Below, in pieces: positions 52,831 through 61,687 of a DNA stretch of 64,000 nucleotides. The notes below the pieces were generated by a model. The model saw nothing but the letters and a program-made list of their open reading frames with translations, searched no databases and had not been told where the DNA came from. A program made the position numbers and the translations under genes. Where the stretch lies: assembly GCA_001898335.1 (NCBI GenBank), contig MKTS01000013.1:372001-436000 (forward strand), in the 5' to 3' direction. Source of the DNA: Mucilaginibacter sp. 44-25 (GTDB lineage Bacteria > Bacteroidota > Bacteroidia > Sphingobacteriales > Sphingobacteriaceae). Numbering within the stretch: the first letter of the stretch is position 1; every line of letters begins with the position of its first letter.

Positions 52831-53709
52831 TTAATAATTACGGGCATCCAGTCCCCATAATAACTTTTTCCTTAACGTAGACAGGTAGCTTTCATTATTA
52901 AGGCGGATGAGATTAAGTTTAAAATCGGCCTTGTAAACCCTGAATTGCATGGGCTTATCTACTATAACGGTACGACTATCGCAAGATACAATGTAGTTGT
53001 TTCCCCGGTAATCCACATCAACAGACAACCTGCTGCTATCAGGCAGCACAACAGGGCGCACATTTAAATTATGTGGCGCTACGGGAGTAAGCGCTATGCT
53101 ATTTGACTGCGGGAATATAATAGGACCATTGCAACTTAATGAATAAGCCGTTGAACCGGTTGGTGTAGAAATAATGATGCCATCGCCCCAGTAAGAATTC
53201 AGGAATTCGCCATCGAGCGCAACGTGAGCGGTGATCATGGCCGAATCGTCGCGCTTGTGGATGGTAACATCGTTAAGCGCAAAGTTATTGTCGCCAAACA
53301 CTTTTTCGTCTGAGTCTATCACCAGCAGTTCACGGCTGTCTATCGTATACTCTCCGGCCATCAGCGCGTGTATGGCCGCGGCTATATCGCTTTTATTAAC
53401 ACTGGCTAAAAAGCCCAGCCGGCCAAAATTGATACCGATAACGGGTATACCCGAATCGCGGATAACGGTTACCATATCCAGCAGCGTACCATCGCCGCCA
53501 AGGGTAAGGAAAGCGTCAACTTCGTTATTGGCGTTAACACAGTCGAGCAGTTTACAGGCCGATGTATCTACATTGCCCTGCAAGTTCTCTTTAAGTTGGG
53601 GATGTATACAGATCTCGGCGTTATGCTGCCTCAGGCTATCAAACACCTGGCGTATATAAGGGAATACCGATGCATCATTAAACTGCCTGCCGTATACTGC
53701 TATTCTCAT
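52831..53709 (-). CDS. nadK: NAD kinase
   Basis: This 292-residue enzyme makes NADP from NAD and ATP. The GGDG motif (FLTLGGDGTLLDMVT), FALNDVTIHKRD and DGIIISTPTGSTAYSLS are conserved. It lies between the CBS-domain gene (9-bp gap) and the PorG-like gene (10-bp gap) in one apparent operon. Confidence 0.95.
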   Translation of the reverse strand: MRIAVYGRQFNDASVFPYIRQVFDSLRQHNAEICIHPQLKENLQGNVDTSACKLLDCVNANNEVDAFLTLGGDGTLLDMVTVIRDSGIPVIGINFGRLGFLASVNKSDIAAAIHALMAGEYTIDSRELLVIDSDEKVFGDNNFALNDVTIHKRDDSAMITAHVALDGEFLNSYWGDGIIISTPTGSTAYSLSCNGPIIFPQSNSIALTPVAPHNLNVRPVVLPDSSRLSVDVDYRGNNYIVSCDSRTVIVDKPMQFRVYKADFKLNLIRLNNESYLSTLRKKLLWGLDARNY

Positions 53710-53717
53710 GTAGGGTG

Positions 53718-54380
53718 CTAAATATTGAGGTAGTTCATAAACGAATCATACCTGTCTAAAGAGTTATTGTTATGGTCGGTAAAATTAAAAGTAGCTTTAA
53801 CCTCGTAATTATAACGCTGAAAAGTGGCGAGTATATTGGAGATATCCTGTTTGTTAACTTTAAGCGTTACTTCCATACGTGTAGAATCGGGGAAGGTGCG
53901 TGTGTATGAACTTAATACCTGCGCGTTATCAGATTCCACCACCTGCGACATATGCGCCAGCGAATTATTGCGTATATCTACCTCCAGCACAATAATACCA
54001 CCAGGATCGGTAACCGATGTGAGCTTGGCAAAGTACTCAGCCAGGCAATTAATACTGATGAGGCCCTGGTAATCTTTCTTTTGGTTAAGTACCGGCACTA
54101 CGGTAAGCTGTTGCTCGTAAAACAGGCGGATCACATCATAAATGTGCTGATCTTCCAAAACATAAGGATTAACCAGCGAAATCGCCAGCGCCCCTATGGA
54201 CGTGTTATAGTCGGGCTCCTCAATCAGGTCGTCCTCACTTATCAGCCCCAGGAACTGCTCTTCGTTAACAATTGGCAAATGGCTTACACGGAACTCTGCC
54301 ATGCGGTCAAAAACTTTCTGTATGGTATCAGAAGTATGTACCGGGGGTATCGCGTCCTCTATCAGCTCAATTGCAATCAT
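53718..54380 (-). CDS. CBS domain-containing protein
   Basis: This 220-residue protein has two CBS domains in tandem (SDTIQKVFDRMAEFRVSHLP and HIYDVIRLFYEQQLTVVPVL). A C-terminal region of about 80 residues resembles an ACT-like fold. CBS pairs bind adenine nucleotides and regulate partner proteins. It starts 2 bp after the alpha/beta hydrolase gene and precedes nadK. The target is unknown. Confidence 0.88.
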   Translation of the reverse strand: MIAIELIEDAIPPVHTSDTIQKVFDRMAEFRVSHLPIVNEEQFLGLISEDDLIEEPDYNTSIGALAISLVNPYVLEDQHIYDVIRLFYEQQLTVVPVLNQKKDYQGLISINCLAEYFAKLTSVTDPGGIIVLEVDIRNNSLAHMSQVVESDNAQVLSSYTRTFPDSTRMEVTLKVNKQDISNILATFQRYNYEVKATFNFTDHNNNSLDRYDSFMNYLNI

Positions 54381-54382
54381 CG

Positions 54383-55144
54383 CTATTTTTTTAGTTTATC
54401 CAGGAACAATTTAAGGTAGTGATTAAATTCATCAGGGCGCTCCATCATTGGCGCATGCCCGCATTTATCAATCCAGTGTAGCTCCGAGTTAGGCAAAAGC
54501 TCGTTAAACTCAACAGCTACCTCAGGCGGGGTTATTTTATCGTTACGCCCCCATATGAGTGCTACCGGCATAGTTATTTTACGCAGGTCATCTTTCATAT
54601 TGTGGCGTATGGCCGATTTTGCCATGGCCAGTATGCGTATTACCTTTGGCCTGTCATTAATAGTTACATACACCTCATCAACCAGTTCATCTGTGGCTAC
54701 AGCAGGGTCATAAAAGGTGTATTGTACTTTTTCGCGCACAAAATCCTTGCTTTCCCTGCGTGGGAATGACCCTCCGAAAGCATTTTCATATAGGCCGGAG
54801 CTACCGGTTAATACCAGCGCCTTTACGTAGCCCGGATGCGCAAGCACATATATTAAACCCACATGGCCGCCAAGAGAATTACCCAGCAATACCACGTTTG
54901 ACAGCTTTTTAAATTTGATAAACTTATGCACAAATTTAGAAAGCGCGCGTACACCGGTAGTCAGGATAGGCAGATCATAAATAGGCAGCATAGGTATTAA
55001 TACCTTGTAATTTTTGCTGAACTGCTCTACCACATCGTGCCAATTGCTTAAAGCGCCCATTAAGCCATGCAAAAGTAAAAGCGGTTCGCCTTCGCCTTCT
55101 TCTATGTAGCTAAATCCATGTTCTTCCTTAAGCACCAAGTCCAT
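54383..55144 (-). CDS. Alpha/beta hydrolase
   Basis: This 253-residue enzyme has a catalytic triad: Ser in LLGNSLGGHVGL, Asp in IWGRNDKITPPE and His in KCGHAPMMERP. The oxyanion-hole motif is LLLHGLMGALSNWH. The substrate is unknown. The start at 55144 is preferred over an upstream in-frame ATG at 55189, since the first 15 residues do not fit the family. It is the first gene of a run ending at nadK. Confidence 0.9.
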   Translation of the reverse strand: MDLVLKEEHGFSYIEEGEGEPLLLLHGLMGALSNWHDVVEQFSKNYKVLIPMLPIYDLPILTTGVRALSKFVHKFIKFKKLSNVVLLGNSLGGHVGLIYVLAHPGYVKALVLTGSSGLYENAFGGSFPRRESKDFVREKVQYTFYDPAVATDELVDEVYVTINDRPKVIRILAMAKSAIRHNMKDDLRKITMPVALIWGRNDKITPPEVAVEFNELLPNSELHWIDKCGHAPMMERPDEFNHYLKLFLDKLKK

Positions 55145-55268
55145 ATAAATTGTGTGTGAGTTTCGTTGAAAAAAATATACCGGGCGCATTACCAGTTTTG
55201 CCCGATGCTGTAAAAATATAATTATAAAAACAGTTTACCAGCTTTTGTACAGATTTATTACGGCAGCC

Positions 55269-55718
55269 TTAGCCGAGGAGTTGTTTAACCACCTCAGATA
55301 CCGTTTTACCATCTGCACGGCCGGCCAGTTCCTTATTGGCTACCCCCATTACCCTGCCCATATCTTTTACAGATGTAACACCTAACCTGCTTATCAGCTC
55401 TTGTACATATCCCTCTATCTCAAAACGGGTCATTTGCTGTGGAAGGTATGGCTCTATCACGTACATCTCCGCCATTTCGATATCGTAAAGATCTTCGCGG
55501 CCCTGGGCTTTGTAAATATCAGCCGATTCTTTGCGCTGTTTAATGAGCTTTTGCAAAACCTTTATCTCGGCTTCCTGCGTAAGCTCTTCGGCTGCACCTT
55601 TTTCGGTTTTAGCCAGCAACAAGGCCGACTTAATGGCACGTAAGCCGCGCAGCCTGTCGGCCTGTTTGCTTAACATTGCCTGTTTAATATCCTGGTCTAT
55701 TTGTGATATGAGTGACAT
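55269..55718 (-). CDS. GatB/YqeY domain-containing protein
   Basis: This 149-residue protein belongs to the YqeY family, related to the tail of the GatB amidotransferase subunit. It has LRGLRAIKSALLLAKTEKG, EPYLPQQMTRFEIEGYVQ and the C-terminal GVANKELAGRADGKTVSEVV. A role linked to tRNA-dependent amidation is assumed from the family only. Confidence 0.9.
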   Translation of the reverse strand: MSLISQIDQDIKQAMLSKQADRLRGLRAIKSALLLAKTEKGAAEELTQEAEIKVLQKLIKQRKESADIYKAQGREDLYDIEMAEMYVIEPYLPQQMTRFEIEGYVQELISRLGVTSVKDMGRVMGVANKELAGRADGKTVSEVVKQLLG

Positions 55719-55774
55719 GGTATTTAGTTTTTAGGATTGCCCTATTGTTAAATTGTTATTTGTTTATGCTTGTT

Positions 55775-55809
55775 ATTTGCACATCTGCACATTTAAAATC
55801 TGCACATCT
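55775..55809. repeat. GCACATCTG-type intergenic repeat
   Basis: TTTGCACATCTGCACATTT followed by AAAATCTGCACATCT contains three copies of a GCACAT unit spaced 10-20 bp apart. A close relative is at 62307-62347. It overlaps the last bases of the SDR gene. Confidence 0.55.
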
Positions 55810-56566
55810 ATTTCTTTAACACATTAGTTGCCGTGGCCTGCGCGGTTGGCATTATTAACAGATCGTTAATATTAACATGTGCCGGGCGCGAAACCACAAA
55901 CCAGATAGTGTCGGCTATATCCTCTGCCTTTAGTGGCTCAAAGCCTTCATAAACTTTTTTAGCCCGGTCTTTATCGCCTTTGAAACGCACTTCAGAAAAC
56001 TCCGTCTCTACCATACCCGGGTGTATAGCGGTAACTTTAATGCCGTGCTGCAACAGGTCAACACGCATAGCTTTGTTCAGCGCATCTACCGCGTGTTTGG
56101 TAGCGCAATAAACATTCCCGTTAGGATAAACTTCTTTACCCGCAATGGAGCCAATGTTTATAATATGCCCATGGCCGTTAGTGATCATCCAGTTAGATAC
56201 TATCTTGCTTACATACAGTAAACCTTTAATATTGGTATCTATCATGGTATCCCAATCATCGTAGCTACCCTGGTTTAATGGGTCGAGGCCCTGGCTAAGC
56301 CCGGCGTTATTAATTAATACATCAACCTCGCGCCACCTGCTGGGTAAGCCGTCCAGGCTGCGCGAAACCTCTTCGCGGTTGCGCACATCAAATGACGAAA
56401 CCGCAATTTCTACATTATATTTATCATTAAGATGATGTGCCAGTTTCTCCAGCCGGTCTAATCGGCGGCCGGTAAGTATAAGATCATACCCCTGCTGGGC
56501 GAACGTGTGTGCACAGGCCTCGCCAATGCCGGCGGTAGCACCTGTAATTAAAGCTATTTTTGCCAT
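55808..56566 (-). CDS. Short-chain dehydrogenase/reductase
   Basis: This 252-residue NAD(P)-dependent oxidoreductase shows the cofactor loop LITGATAGIGEACAH, NNAG, catalytic Ser in NIGSIAGKEV and Tyr-x3-Lys in YCATKHAV. It resembles YdfG-type SDRs acting on small hydroxy acids such as 3-hydroxypropionate or serine. The exact substrate is unknown. The gene is alone on its strand here, 241 bp before the divergent aldo/keto reductase start region. Confidence 0.9.
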   Translation of the reverse strand: MAKIALITGATAGIGEACAHTFAQQGYDLILTGRRLDRLEKLAHHLNDKYNVEIAVSSFDVRNREEVSRSLDGLPSRWREVDVLINNAGLSQGLDPLNQGSYDDWDTMIDTNIKGLLYVSKIVSNWMITNGHGHIINIGSIAGKEVYPNGNVYCATKHAVDALNKAMRVDLLQHGIKVTAIHPGMVETEFSEVRFKGDKDRAKKVYEGFEPLKAEDIADTIWFVVSRPAHVNINDLLIMPTAQATATNVLKK

Positions 56567-56751
56567 AATAGATGTAACTATCGGCAGCGAAATTATGTTT
56601 TTATACCGAATAAATCAGCCTTAAAACATACTGCGATCTTTTTAGGATTAGTTTTATGGTATTGGCATGATACTTTCTTTAAATCAATCCGCGAAATTTG
56701 AATAATTGCTGGTGCGCAGCGTCAGTAAATAACAAACTACATTTAACGCAT

Positions 56752-57783
56752 ATGGAAAATAGACAATTGGGTGCATCGGGATTACATGTACCGGTACTGA
56801 GTTTTGGTACGGCAACCTTTGGTGGACAAGGCGACTTTTTTAAAGCATGGGGTAACACCCAATTGGCAGATGCCAAAAAACTGGTGAATTTATGCCTTGA
56901 TGCCGGTGTAAATTTGTTTGATACTGCCAATGTTTACTCACACGGCGTATCTGAGGAAATATTAGGCCTGGCACTGGAAGGGCTGCGCAACCGCGTGTTA
57001 ATTTCTACCAAGGCCACCTTTACCATGGGCGATGGCCCTAACGATTTTGGCTCGTCAAGGTTTCACCTTATCACTTCTGTTGAGGCAAGCCTGCGCAGAT
57101 TGAAAACCGATTATATTGATATTTTTCACCTGCACGGCTTTGATGCCAACACGCCGGTGGAGGAAACCCTGCGCACGCTTGACGACTTAATAACTGCCGG
57201 AAAAATACGCTATATAGCCTGTTCAAACTTTTCAGGCTGGCATTTAATGAAATCGCTTTCCGCATCTGAACGCTATGGCTGGGCAAAATATGTGGCACAC
57301 CAGGCATATTATTCTTTACTGGACCGTGAGTTTGAATGGGAACTAATGCCGCTGGGTATTGATCAAAAAGTGAGCACCATTGTATGGAGCCCATTGGCAT
57401 CGGGCCAATTAGGCGGCAAATACCGCAGGGGGCAACCTATACCGCAGGATAACCGCCGCTCACAAGGCGGCAGCCACGGCCCCGAAACCGACTACGAACG
57501 GCTTTACAAAATTGTTGACGCCCTGGATGAGGTTGCCGAAGAAACCGGAAAAACGGTTGCGCAAGTAGCCATTAACTGGCTGCTGCAACGCCCTACGGTA
57601 GCCAATATCATTATAGGCGCACGCAATGAGGAACAGTTAAAACAAAACCTTGACGCTGTAGGATGGAACCTAACGGTTGACCAGGTGAAAAAGCTTGACG
57701 CCGCCAGCGACCGCGACCCTATTTACCCATACTGGCACCAAAGGCAAAATTTAAAGTTGAACCCTTTGCCAAGGTTTTATTAA
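56752..57783 (+). CDS. Aldo/keto reductase
   Basis: This 343-residue (alpha/beta)8 NADPH oxidoreductase has the catalytic tetrad visible as Asp/Tyr in DTANVYSHGVSEE, Lys in ISTKATF and His in FHLHGFD. The NADPH-binding end IIIGARNEEQLKQNL is also present. The start at ATG 56752 gives the usual MENRQLGASGLHVP N-terminus. An in-frame TTG-like upstream extension is unlikely. It resembles the YajO/voltage-gated potassium channel beta-subunit branch. A strong terminator follows. Confidence 0.92.
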   Translation: MENRQLGASGLHVPVLSFGTATFGGQGDFFKAWGNTQLADAKKLVNLCLDAGVNLFDTANVYSHGVSEEILGLALEGLRNRVLISTKATFTMGDGPNDFGSSRFHLITSVEASLRRLKTDYIDIFHLHGFDANTPVEETLRTLDDLITAGKIRYIACSNFSGWHLMKSLSASERYGWAKYVAHQAYYSLLDREFEWELMPLGIDQKVSTIVWSPLASGQLGGKYRRGQPIPQDNRRSQGGSHGPETDYERLYKIVDALDEVAEETGKTVAQVAINWLLQRPTVANIIIGARNEEQLKQNLDAVGWNLTVDQVKKLDAASDRDPIYPYWHQRQNLKLNPLPRFY

Positions 57784-57816
57784 ATAAGAAGGCCCGCAAA
57801 TGCGGGCCTTCTTATT
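57783..57816 (+). terminator. Terminator after the aldo/keto reductase
   Basis: A perfect 16-bp inverted repeat (AATAAGAAGGCCCGCA and its complement) with a 2-base loop is followed by a T-rich run. Confidence 0.85.
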
Positions 57817-57832
57817 ATTATTTTATTTATCG

Positions 57833-57926
57833 TGTCATTGCGAGGAGCGCAACGACGTGGCAAGCTCATAGTTCAGGCCAGCGATGCTTGTCCTTTGAGA
57901 TTGCCGCGCTATCGCTCGCAATGACA
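57833..57926. repeat. REP-like element with TGTCATTGCGAG ends
   Basis: TGTCATTGCGAG (57833-57844) and CTCGCAATGACA (57915-57926) form a perfect 12-bp inverted repeat bounding 94 bp. Inner sequences GGAGCGCAACGACGTGGCAA and GATTGCCGCGCTATCG also pair partly. A related half-element is at 62252-62271. Confidence 0.7.
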
Positions 57927-57941
57927 TTATTCGTTTAATAC

Positions 57942-58646
57942 TTACAGTTCCTTTATCTTAATATTTTTATAGTAAGCCTTATGCCCATGGTCCTGCAAGG
58001 CGATATGGCCGGTTTTGGCAAGGCCATATTCCGGGTGGTCTTTCCATTTGCCTTCGGCTTTACGTTTTTCCCAGTCGGCGTCCCAGGCGGTAAACTCAAC
58101 ATTTTTTTTACCGTTTAACCAATGCTCTACATGGCCATTGTTAAAAATGATCTTGCTGGTATTCCACTCCCCTACCGGCTTCAGTTTTTTATTATCGTTG
58201 GCAATATGCATGGCATAATCCGCACCGGTTTTTTGCCAGTCTTCCAGTTTATCAGGCACCCAGCCTATATCATCAATTATCTGGTATTCGGGGCCGGTAA
58301 CGTAAGTGCCGCTATATTTAGGATCTTCAACCACGTGGTAAAGTACACCGCTGTTACTTCCTTTATCAATCTTCCACTCCCATGATAACTCAAAGTTGCT
58401 GTATTCCTTATCGGTAACAATATCGCCGCCTGTATCGGTACCCTGTACCGCGCCAAGGCAAACCAGCGCGCCATTTTCTACCTCCCAGTTTTTTACCGGG
58501 CCGGTTTTGTTAAAGCCGTGCCATCCCTTTAAGTCCTTTCCATCAAATAAGTTTACCCATCCAGACTTTTTAGCCTGGGCGAAAGACGAAGAGCCAGCAG
58601 CACACACCAGTGCAGCAAAGCTCAAGGTTATGAAATGCTTTTTCAT
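57942..58646 (-). CDS. Secreted DUF1080 (3-keto-disaccharide hydrolase domain) protein
   Basis: This 234-residue protein has a signal peptide (cleavage after SFAQA). The mature part is a concanavalin-like beta sandwich with WVNLFDGKDLKGWHG, NFELSWEWKIDKGSNSGV and GHIALQDHGHKAYYKNIKI. Some DUF1080 proteins cleave 3-keto-glycosides. Its start shares one base with the stop of the upstream Tat oxidoreductase, which could supply 3-keto sugars, so a joint pathway is plausible but not proven. Confidence 0.88.
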   Translation of the reverse strand: MKKHFITLSFAALVCAAGSSSFAQAKKSGWVNLFDGKDLKGWHGFNKTGPVKNWEVENGALVCLGAVQGTDTGGDIVTDKEYSNFELSWEWKIDKGSNSGVLYHVVEDPKYSGTYVTGPEYQIIDDIGWVPDKLEDWQKTGADYAMHIANDNKKLKPVGEWNTSKIIFNNGHVEHWLNGKKNVEFTAWDADWEKRKAEGKWKDHPEYGLAKTGHIALQDHGHKAYYKNIKIKEL

Positions 58647-60022
58647 TACGCTTTTTTAATCATCTTCATGTTTTCAGGATCCCAGAACATAGGGCTGTTT
58701 TTGTAGTAGCTATCATTACATAGAAGCGCCGGAGCCGCTGCACGGTAACCAAATACAGCATCCTCAGTAACTTTACCGTTGTTACGTATAGCGGTTATCC
58801 AGTTATTCATGTGATCATAAGGGCCACCTAAATAACCTTTTTCGGCATTGAAAGTTATTTCTTCCGGAGGGAGTATTTGCTTGCGGGCGCTGTTGGTTTG
58901 GCCTGCTTTGCGCAATTTCTCCAGGTAAAATGGATCGTCAGAAGCAATTACTTTGTTACGCTTGAGCGTAACGCTATCCCAGGTAATATCCATAGAGCCT
59001 TCGCTACCTACCAGTTTCAGATACGTTGTACCGCTGGTGCCATCAACAAAGTTGCAGCGCAGCGATAGGTTAAATGCCGGGTGAGCAGCAGTTTTCCCAT
59101 AATCAAAAGTACCTAATAATACGTCGGGCACTTCGCGGCCATCATTCCAATAACGTAAACCACCGGAAGCATAAATTTTATTAGGCCCCATGGAGTCGGT
59201 AATAAAGTGCAGGCTGCTAAACAGGTGAACAAACAAGTCGCCTGCCATACCGGTACCGTAGTCGGTATAATTTCTCCAGCGGAAAAATCTTTTGGAATCA
59301 TATGGGCGTTTCTGGGTATTACTTATATAGGTTTCCCAGTCAACAGTTTGTGGTGAAGCGTCATCTGGTATAGGATACTGCCAAACCTCAATAGGCGCAC
59401 GGCGGGCCCAGAAGCCTTCGGCGTAGTTAAGCTCGCCTATGGCGCCGCTTTTTAATAATTCATGCGCTTTCTCATTACCTAATGAGGATACGCCCTGGCT
59501 GCCTACCTGGAATACTTTTCCGGTTTCTTTTTGCGCCTTTATCACTGCCGGCCCTTCGGCTACAGAATGCACCATCGGCTTTTCGCAATACACGTGTTTG
59601 CCGGCATGCATGGCGTCAACAGAAATTTGCTGGTGCCAGTGATCGGGCGTGGCGATAATTACAGCGTCAACATCTTTACGATTAAGGATCTCTTTGTAAA
59701 CCCTTGTAGTAAAAATATCATTACCCCAACGCTTTTTAGCTTCAGCCAAACGGCCATCATACAGGTCGCACACCGCTACCAGCTTTACGCCGGGCACTTG
59801 CAGGGCTACAATGGTATCCTGGGTACCCATACCTCCGGCGCCTATCAGGGCTATGTTTACCTGATCATTAGGGCCAAACGGCTTATACTCCTTTTTTAGA
59901 TAAAAAAAAGAAGGGGTGTTTTTGTTGGCAGCGATAAGGCTGCTACCGGCGGCAACTGCAGCGGTTGTGGTGGCCAATTTTTTTAAAAAGCCTCTGCGCG
60001 ACGCTTCAGAATTTTCTTTCAT
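58646..60022 (-). CDS. Tat-exported Gfo/Idh/MocA family oxidoreductase
   Basis: This 458-residue protein has a twin-arginine signal (SRRGFLKKLATTTAAVAAG), so it is folded before export to the periplasm. The Rossmann motif IALIGAGGMGTQD and the family motif VYCEKPMVHSV bind NAD(P). It sits directly upstream of the DUF1080 gene. Secreted Gfo/Idh proteins of Bacteroidetes often keep a tightly bound cofactor. The sugar substrate is unknown. The pair is divergent from ubiE. Confidence 0.9.
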   Translation of the reverse strand: MKENSEASRRGFLKKLATTTAAVAAGSSLIAANKNTPSFFYLKKEYKPFGPNDQVNIALIGAGGMGTQDTIVALQVPGVKLVAVCDLYDGRLAEAKKRWGNDIFTTRVYKEILNRKDVDAVIIATPDHWHQQISVDAMHAGKHVYCEKPMVHSVAEGPAVIKAQKETGKVFQVGSQGVSSLGNEKAHELLKSGAIGELNYAEGFWARRAPIEVWQYPIPDDASPQTVDWETYISNTQKRPYDSKRFFRWRNYTDYGTGMAGDLFVHLFSSLHFITDSMGPNKIYASGGLRYWNDGREVPDVLLGTFDYGKTAAHPAFNLSLRCNFVDGTSGTTYLKLVGSEGSMDITWDSVTLKRNKVIASDDPFYLEKLRKAGQTNSARKQILPPEEITFNAEKGYLGGPYDHMNNWITAIRNNGKVTEDAVFGYRAAAPALLCNDSYYKNSPMFWDPENMKMIKKA

Positions 60023-60111
60023 GGTTTATCAGTGTAGTTTAGTTTTTGATGTTGGTTATCAGGGCAGGGGCGGCCCAGAGGTGAAGATAGAATTTTATGT
60101 TAAAAGCGCAT

Positions 60112-60180
60112 AGAAAATAGTTTAATTGGTTAATAGCCGGTAGGTTTTAGTTAATTATTGTAAACTATTTTCTGTTTACA
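60112..60180. promoter_or_regulatory. Overlapping inverted repeats between the oxidoreductase operon and ubiE
   Basis: AGAAAATAGTTTA (60112-60124) pairs perfectly with TAAACTATTTTCT (60161-60173). Separately, TGTAAAC (60159-60165) pairs with GTTTACA (60174-60180) across 8 bases. The two structures exclude each other. TGTAAAC-N8-GTTTACA looks like a regulator operator, possibly for the divergent oxidoreductase-DUF1080 unit. Confidence 0.45.
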
Positions 60181-60218
60181 ATGGCCAATGACAGGGTTAC
60201 ATGAGCTATAAAAATCCG

Positions 60219-60226
60219 TATCTTTA
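60219..60226 (+). promoter_or_regulatory. -7-like box before ubiE
   Basis: TATCTTTA is one base from TAnnTTTG and ends 10 bp before the ATG at 60237. It lies inside a possible 12-codon N-terminal extension, supporting the later start. Confidence 0.4.
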
Positions 60227-60236
60227 CCACATTCTT

Positions 60237-60965
60237 ATGAGCAAAACTGTAACCCCATACCAGAACCAGGCTACTAAAAAAGAGCAGGTGGCCGATATGT
60301 TTAACAACATCTCCAAAACCTATGATTTCCTTAACCATTTCATGTCTTTAGGGATCGATATCATCTGGAGAAAAAAGGCGATAAACGAATTGAAGCATGA
60401 TAAACCCAAACTGATACTTGACGTAGCTACCGGTACCGGTGATTTTGCTTTCGAGGCACTTAAAATGTTAAAGCCTGAAAAGATAATCGGGGTAGATATT
60501 TCTGCGGGTATGCTATCCATTGCTGATCAGAAAATAAAGAAACGGGCCCTGGGCGCTCAATTTGAAGTAAAATTGGGCGATTCTGAAAAACTACCGTTTG
60601 AAGATAACCAGTTTGACGCGGTTACCGTAGCTTATGGTGTGCGCAATTTTGAAAACCTTGAAAAAGGCCTCACCGACATACAACGGGTTTTGAAGCCAGG
60701 TGGTAAAGCAGTGGTACTGGAATTTTCAAAACCCAAGGGCTTCCCGGTAAAACAGTTGTATAACTTTTATTTTAACTATGTAACACCTGGTATTGGTAAG
60801 CTTTTTTCAAAAGACGCCCGGGCATATACTTACTTACCTGAATCTGTTGCGGCGTTCCCAGATGGAGAAGCATTCAGGACCATTATGAACAAGTCCGGTT
60901 TTAGAGATACCAAAGTGCGGCCTTTAATGTTCGGTATCTGTTCCATTTACACCGGTGTTAAATGA
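60237..60965 (+). CDS. ubiE: Demethylmenaquinone methyltransferase
   Basis: This 242-residue SAM-dependent enzyme performs the last step of menaquinone synthesis. It has the signatures MFNNISKTYDFLNHFMSLGI, LDVATGTGDFAFEAL and VAYGVRNFENLEKG. The start at 60237 (MSKTVTPYQ) is chosen over an ATG at 60201, because the later start follows a -7-like box and gives a normal N-terminus. Its stop overlaps the porT start by 4 bp. Confidence 0.94.
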   Translation: MSKTVTPYQNQATKKEQVADMFNNISKTYDFLNHFMSLGIDIIWRKKAINELKHDKPKLILDVATGTGDFAFEALKMLKPEKIIGVDISAGMLSIADQKIKKRALGAQFEVKLGDSEKLPFEDNQFDAVTVAYGVRNFENLEKGLTDIQRVLKPGGKAVVLEFSKPKGFPVKQLYNFYFNYVTPGIGKLFSKDARAYTYLPESVAAFPDGEAFRTIMNKSGFRDTKVRPLMFGICSIYTGVK

Positions 60966-61687
60966 TCAAACTCAGGCTCCTTACCATCATCATGTTCATG
61001 TGCAGCGCCAATAGGCTGTTCGCACAGGCCTGGGGTGGTGGCGCCGACCAAAACGACCTGAGTTTTGGCTTCTCTTTTTCATACGTGCAAAGTAGTTATG
61101 ACATTGCAAAAAAGGCCAACTGGACGCAACCATTTATTGACCCGCAGACCAACGCCCCTGCTACACCTTATTTAAGGGGCATAAGCTCAACACCATCTGC
61201 GGGATTTGCTGTGGGCTTTTTAACCCGCTACCGCTTAACCGACCATTTGGAGGGCCGGGTTACCCCCTCACTTGTTTTTGCAGACCGTAATGTAAATTAT
61301 GATTATACCGATGATACCCGTATTACTAAATCGGTACAAACAACGGCGGTTGACTTCCCGGTGCAATTAAAGTTAAAATCAGACAGGGTAGGTAATATGC
61401 GCGCTTATCTCATAGGTGGCTTAAAATATTCAGGAGCTATAGGCTCAAAGAAAGACCAGGGCGATAACATTGCCCCTACTGAGCGCCTACTCAGAAACGT
61501 TAAGGGTTACGCATCCTATGAGGCAGGGTTTGGGTTCGATATTTATTTTGAATACTTCAAATTATCGCCCGAAATAAAATTATCCAACTCCTTTACCAAT
61601 ATGCTGGTAAACGATAACACACCTTATGCCGCCCCATTAAGCAGGTTAGGTTTACGCACCCTGATGTTTAGTTTATATTTTGAGTAG
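60962..61687 (+). CDS. porT: PorT-like type IX secretion outer-membrane protein
   Basis: This 241-residue protein has a signal peptide (cleavage after RLFAQA). It is predicted to be a small outer-membrane barrel with LSFGFSFSYVQSSYDIAKK, GFLTRYRLTDHLEGRVTP and a C-terminal strand RLGLRTLMFSLYFE ending in Phe-Glu. It begins on the stop of ubiE, a pairing I recall for PorT/SprT genes in Bacteroidetes, where PorT is needed for type IX secretion. Its 3' end overlaps the convergent GNAT gene by 20 bp. Confidence 0.83.
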   Translation: MIKLRLLTIIMFMCSANRLFAQAWGGGADQNDLSFGFSFSYVQSSYDIAKKANWTQPFIDPQTNAPATPYLRGISSTPSAGFAVGFLTRYRLTDHLEGRVTPSLVFADRNVNYDYTDDTRITKSVQTTAVDFPVQLKLKSDRVGNMRAYLIGGLKYSGAIGSKKDQGDNIAPTERLLRNVKGYASYEAGFGFDIYFEYFKLSPEIKLSNSFTNMLVNDNTPYAAPLSRLGLRTLMFSLYFE

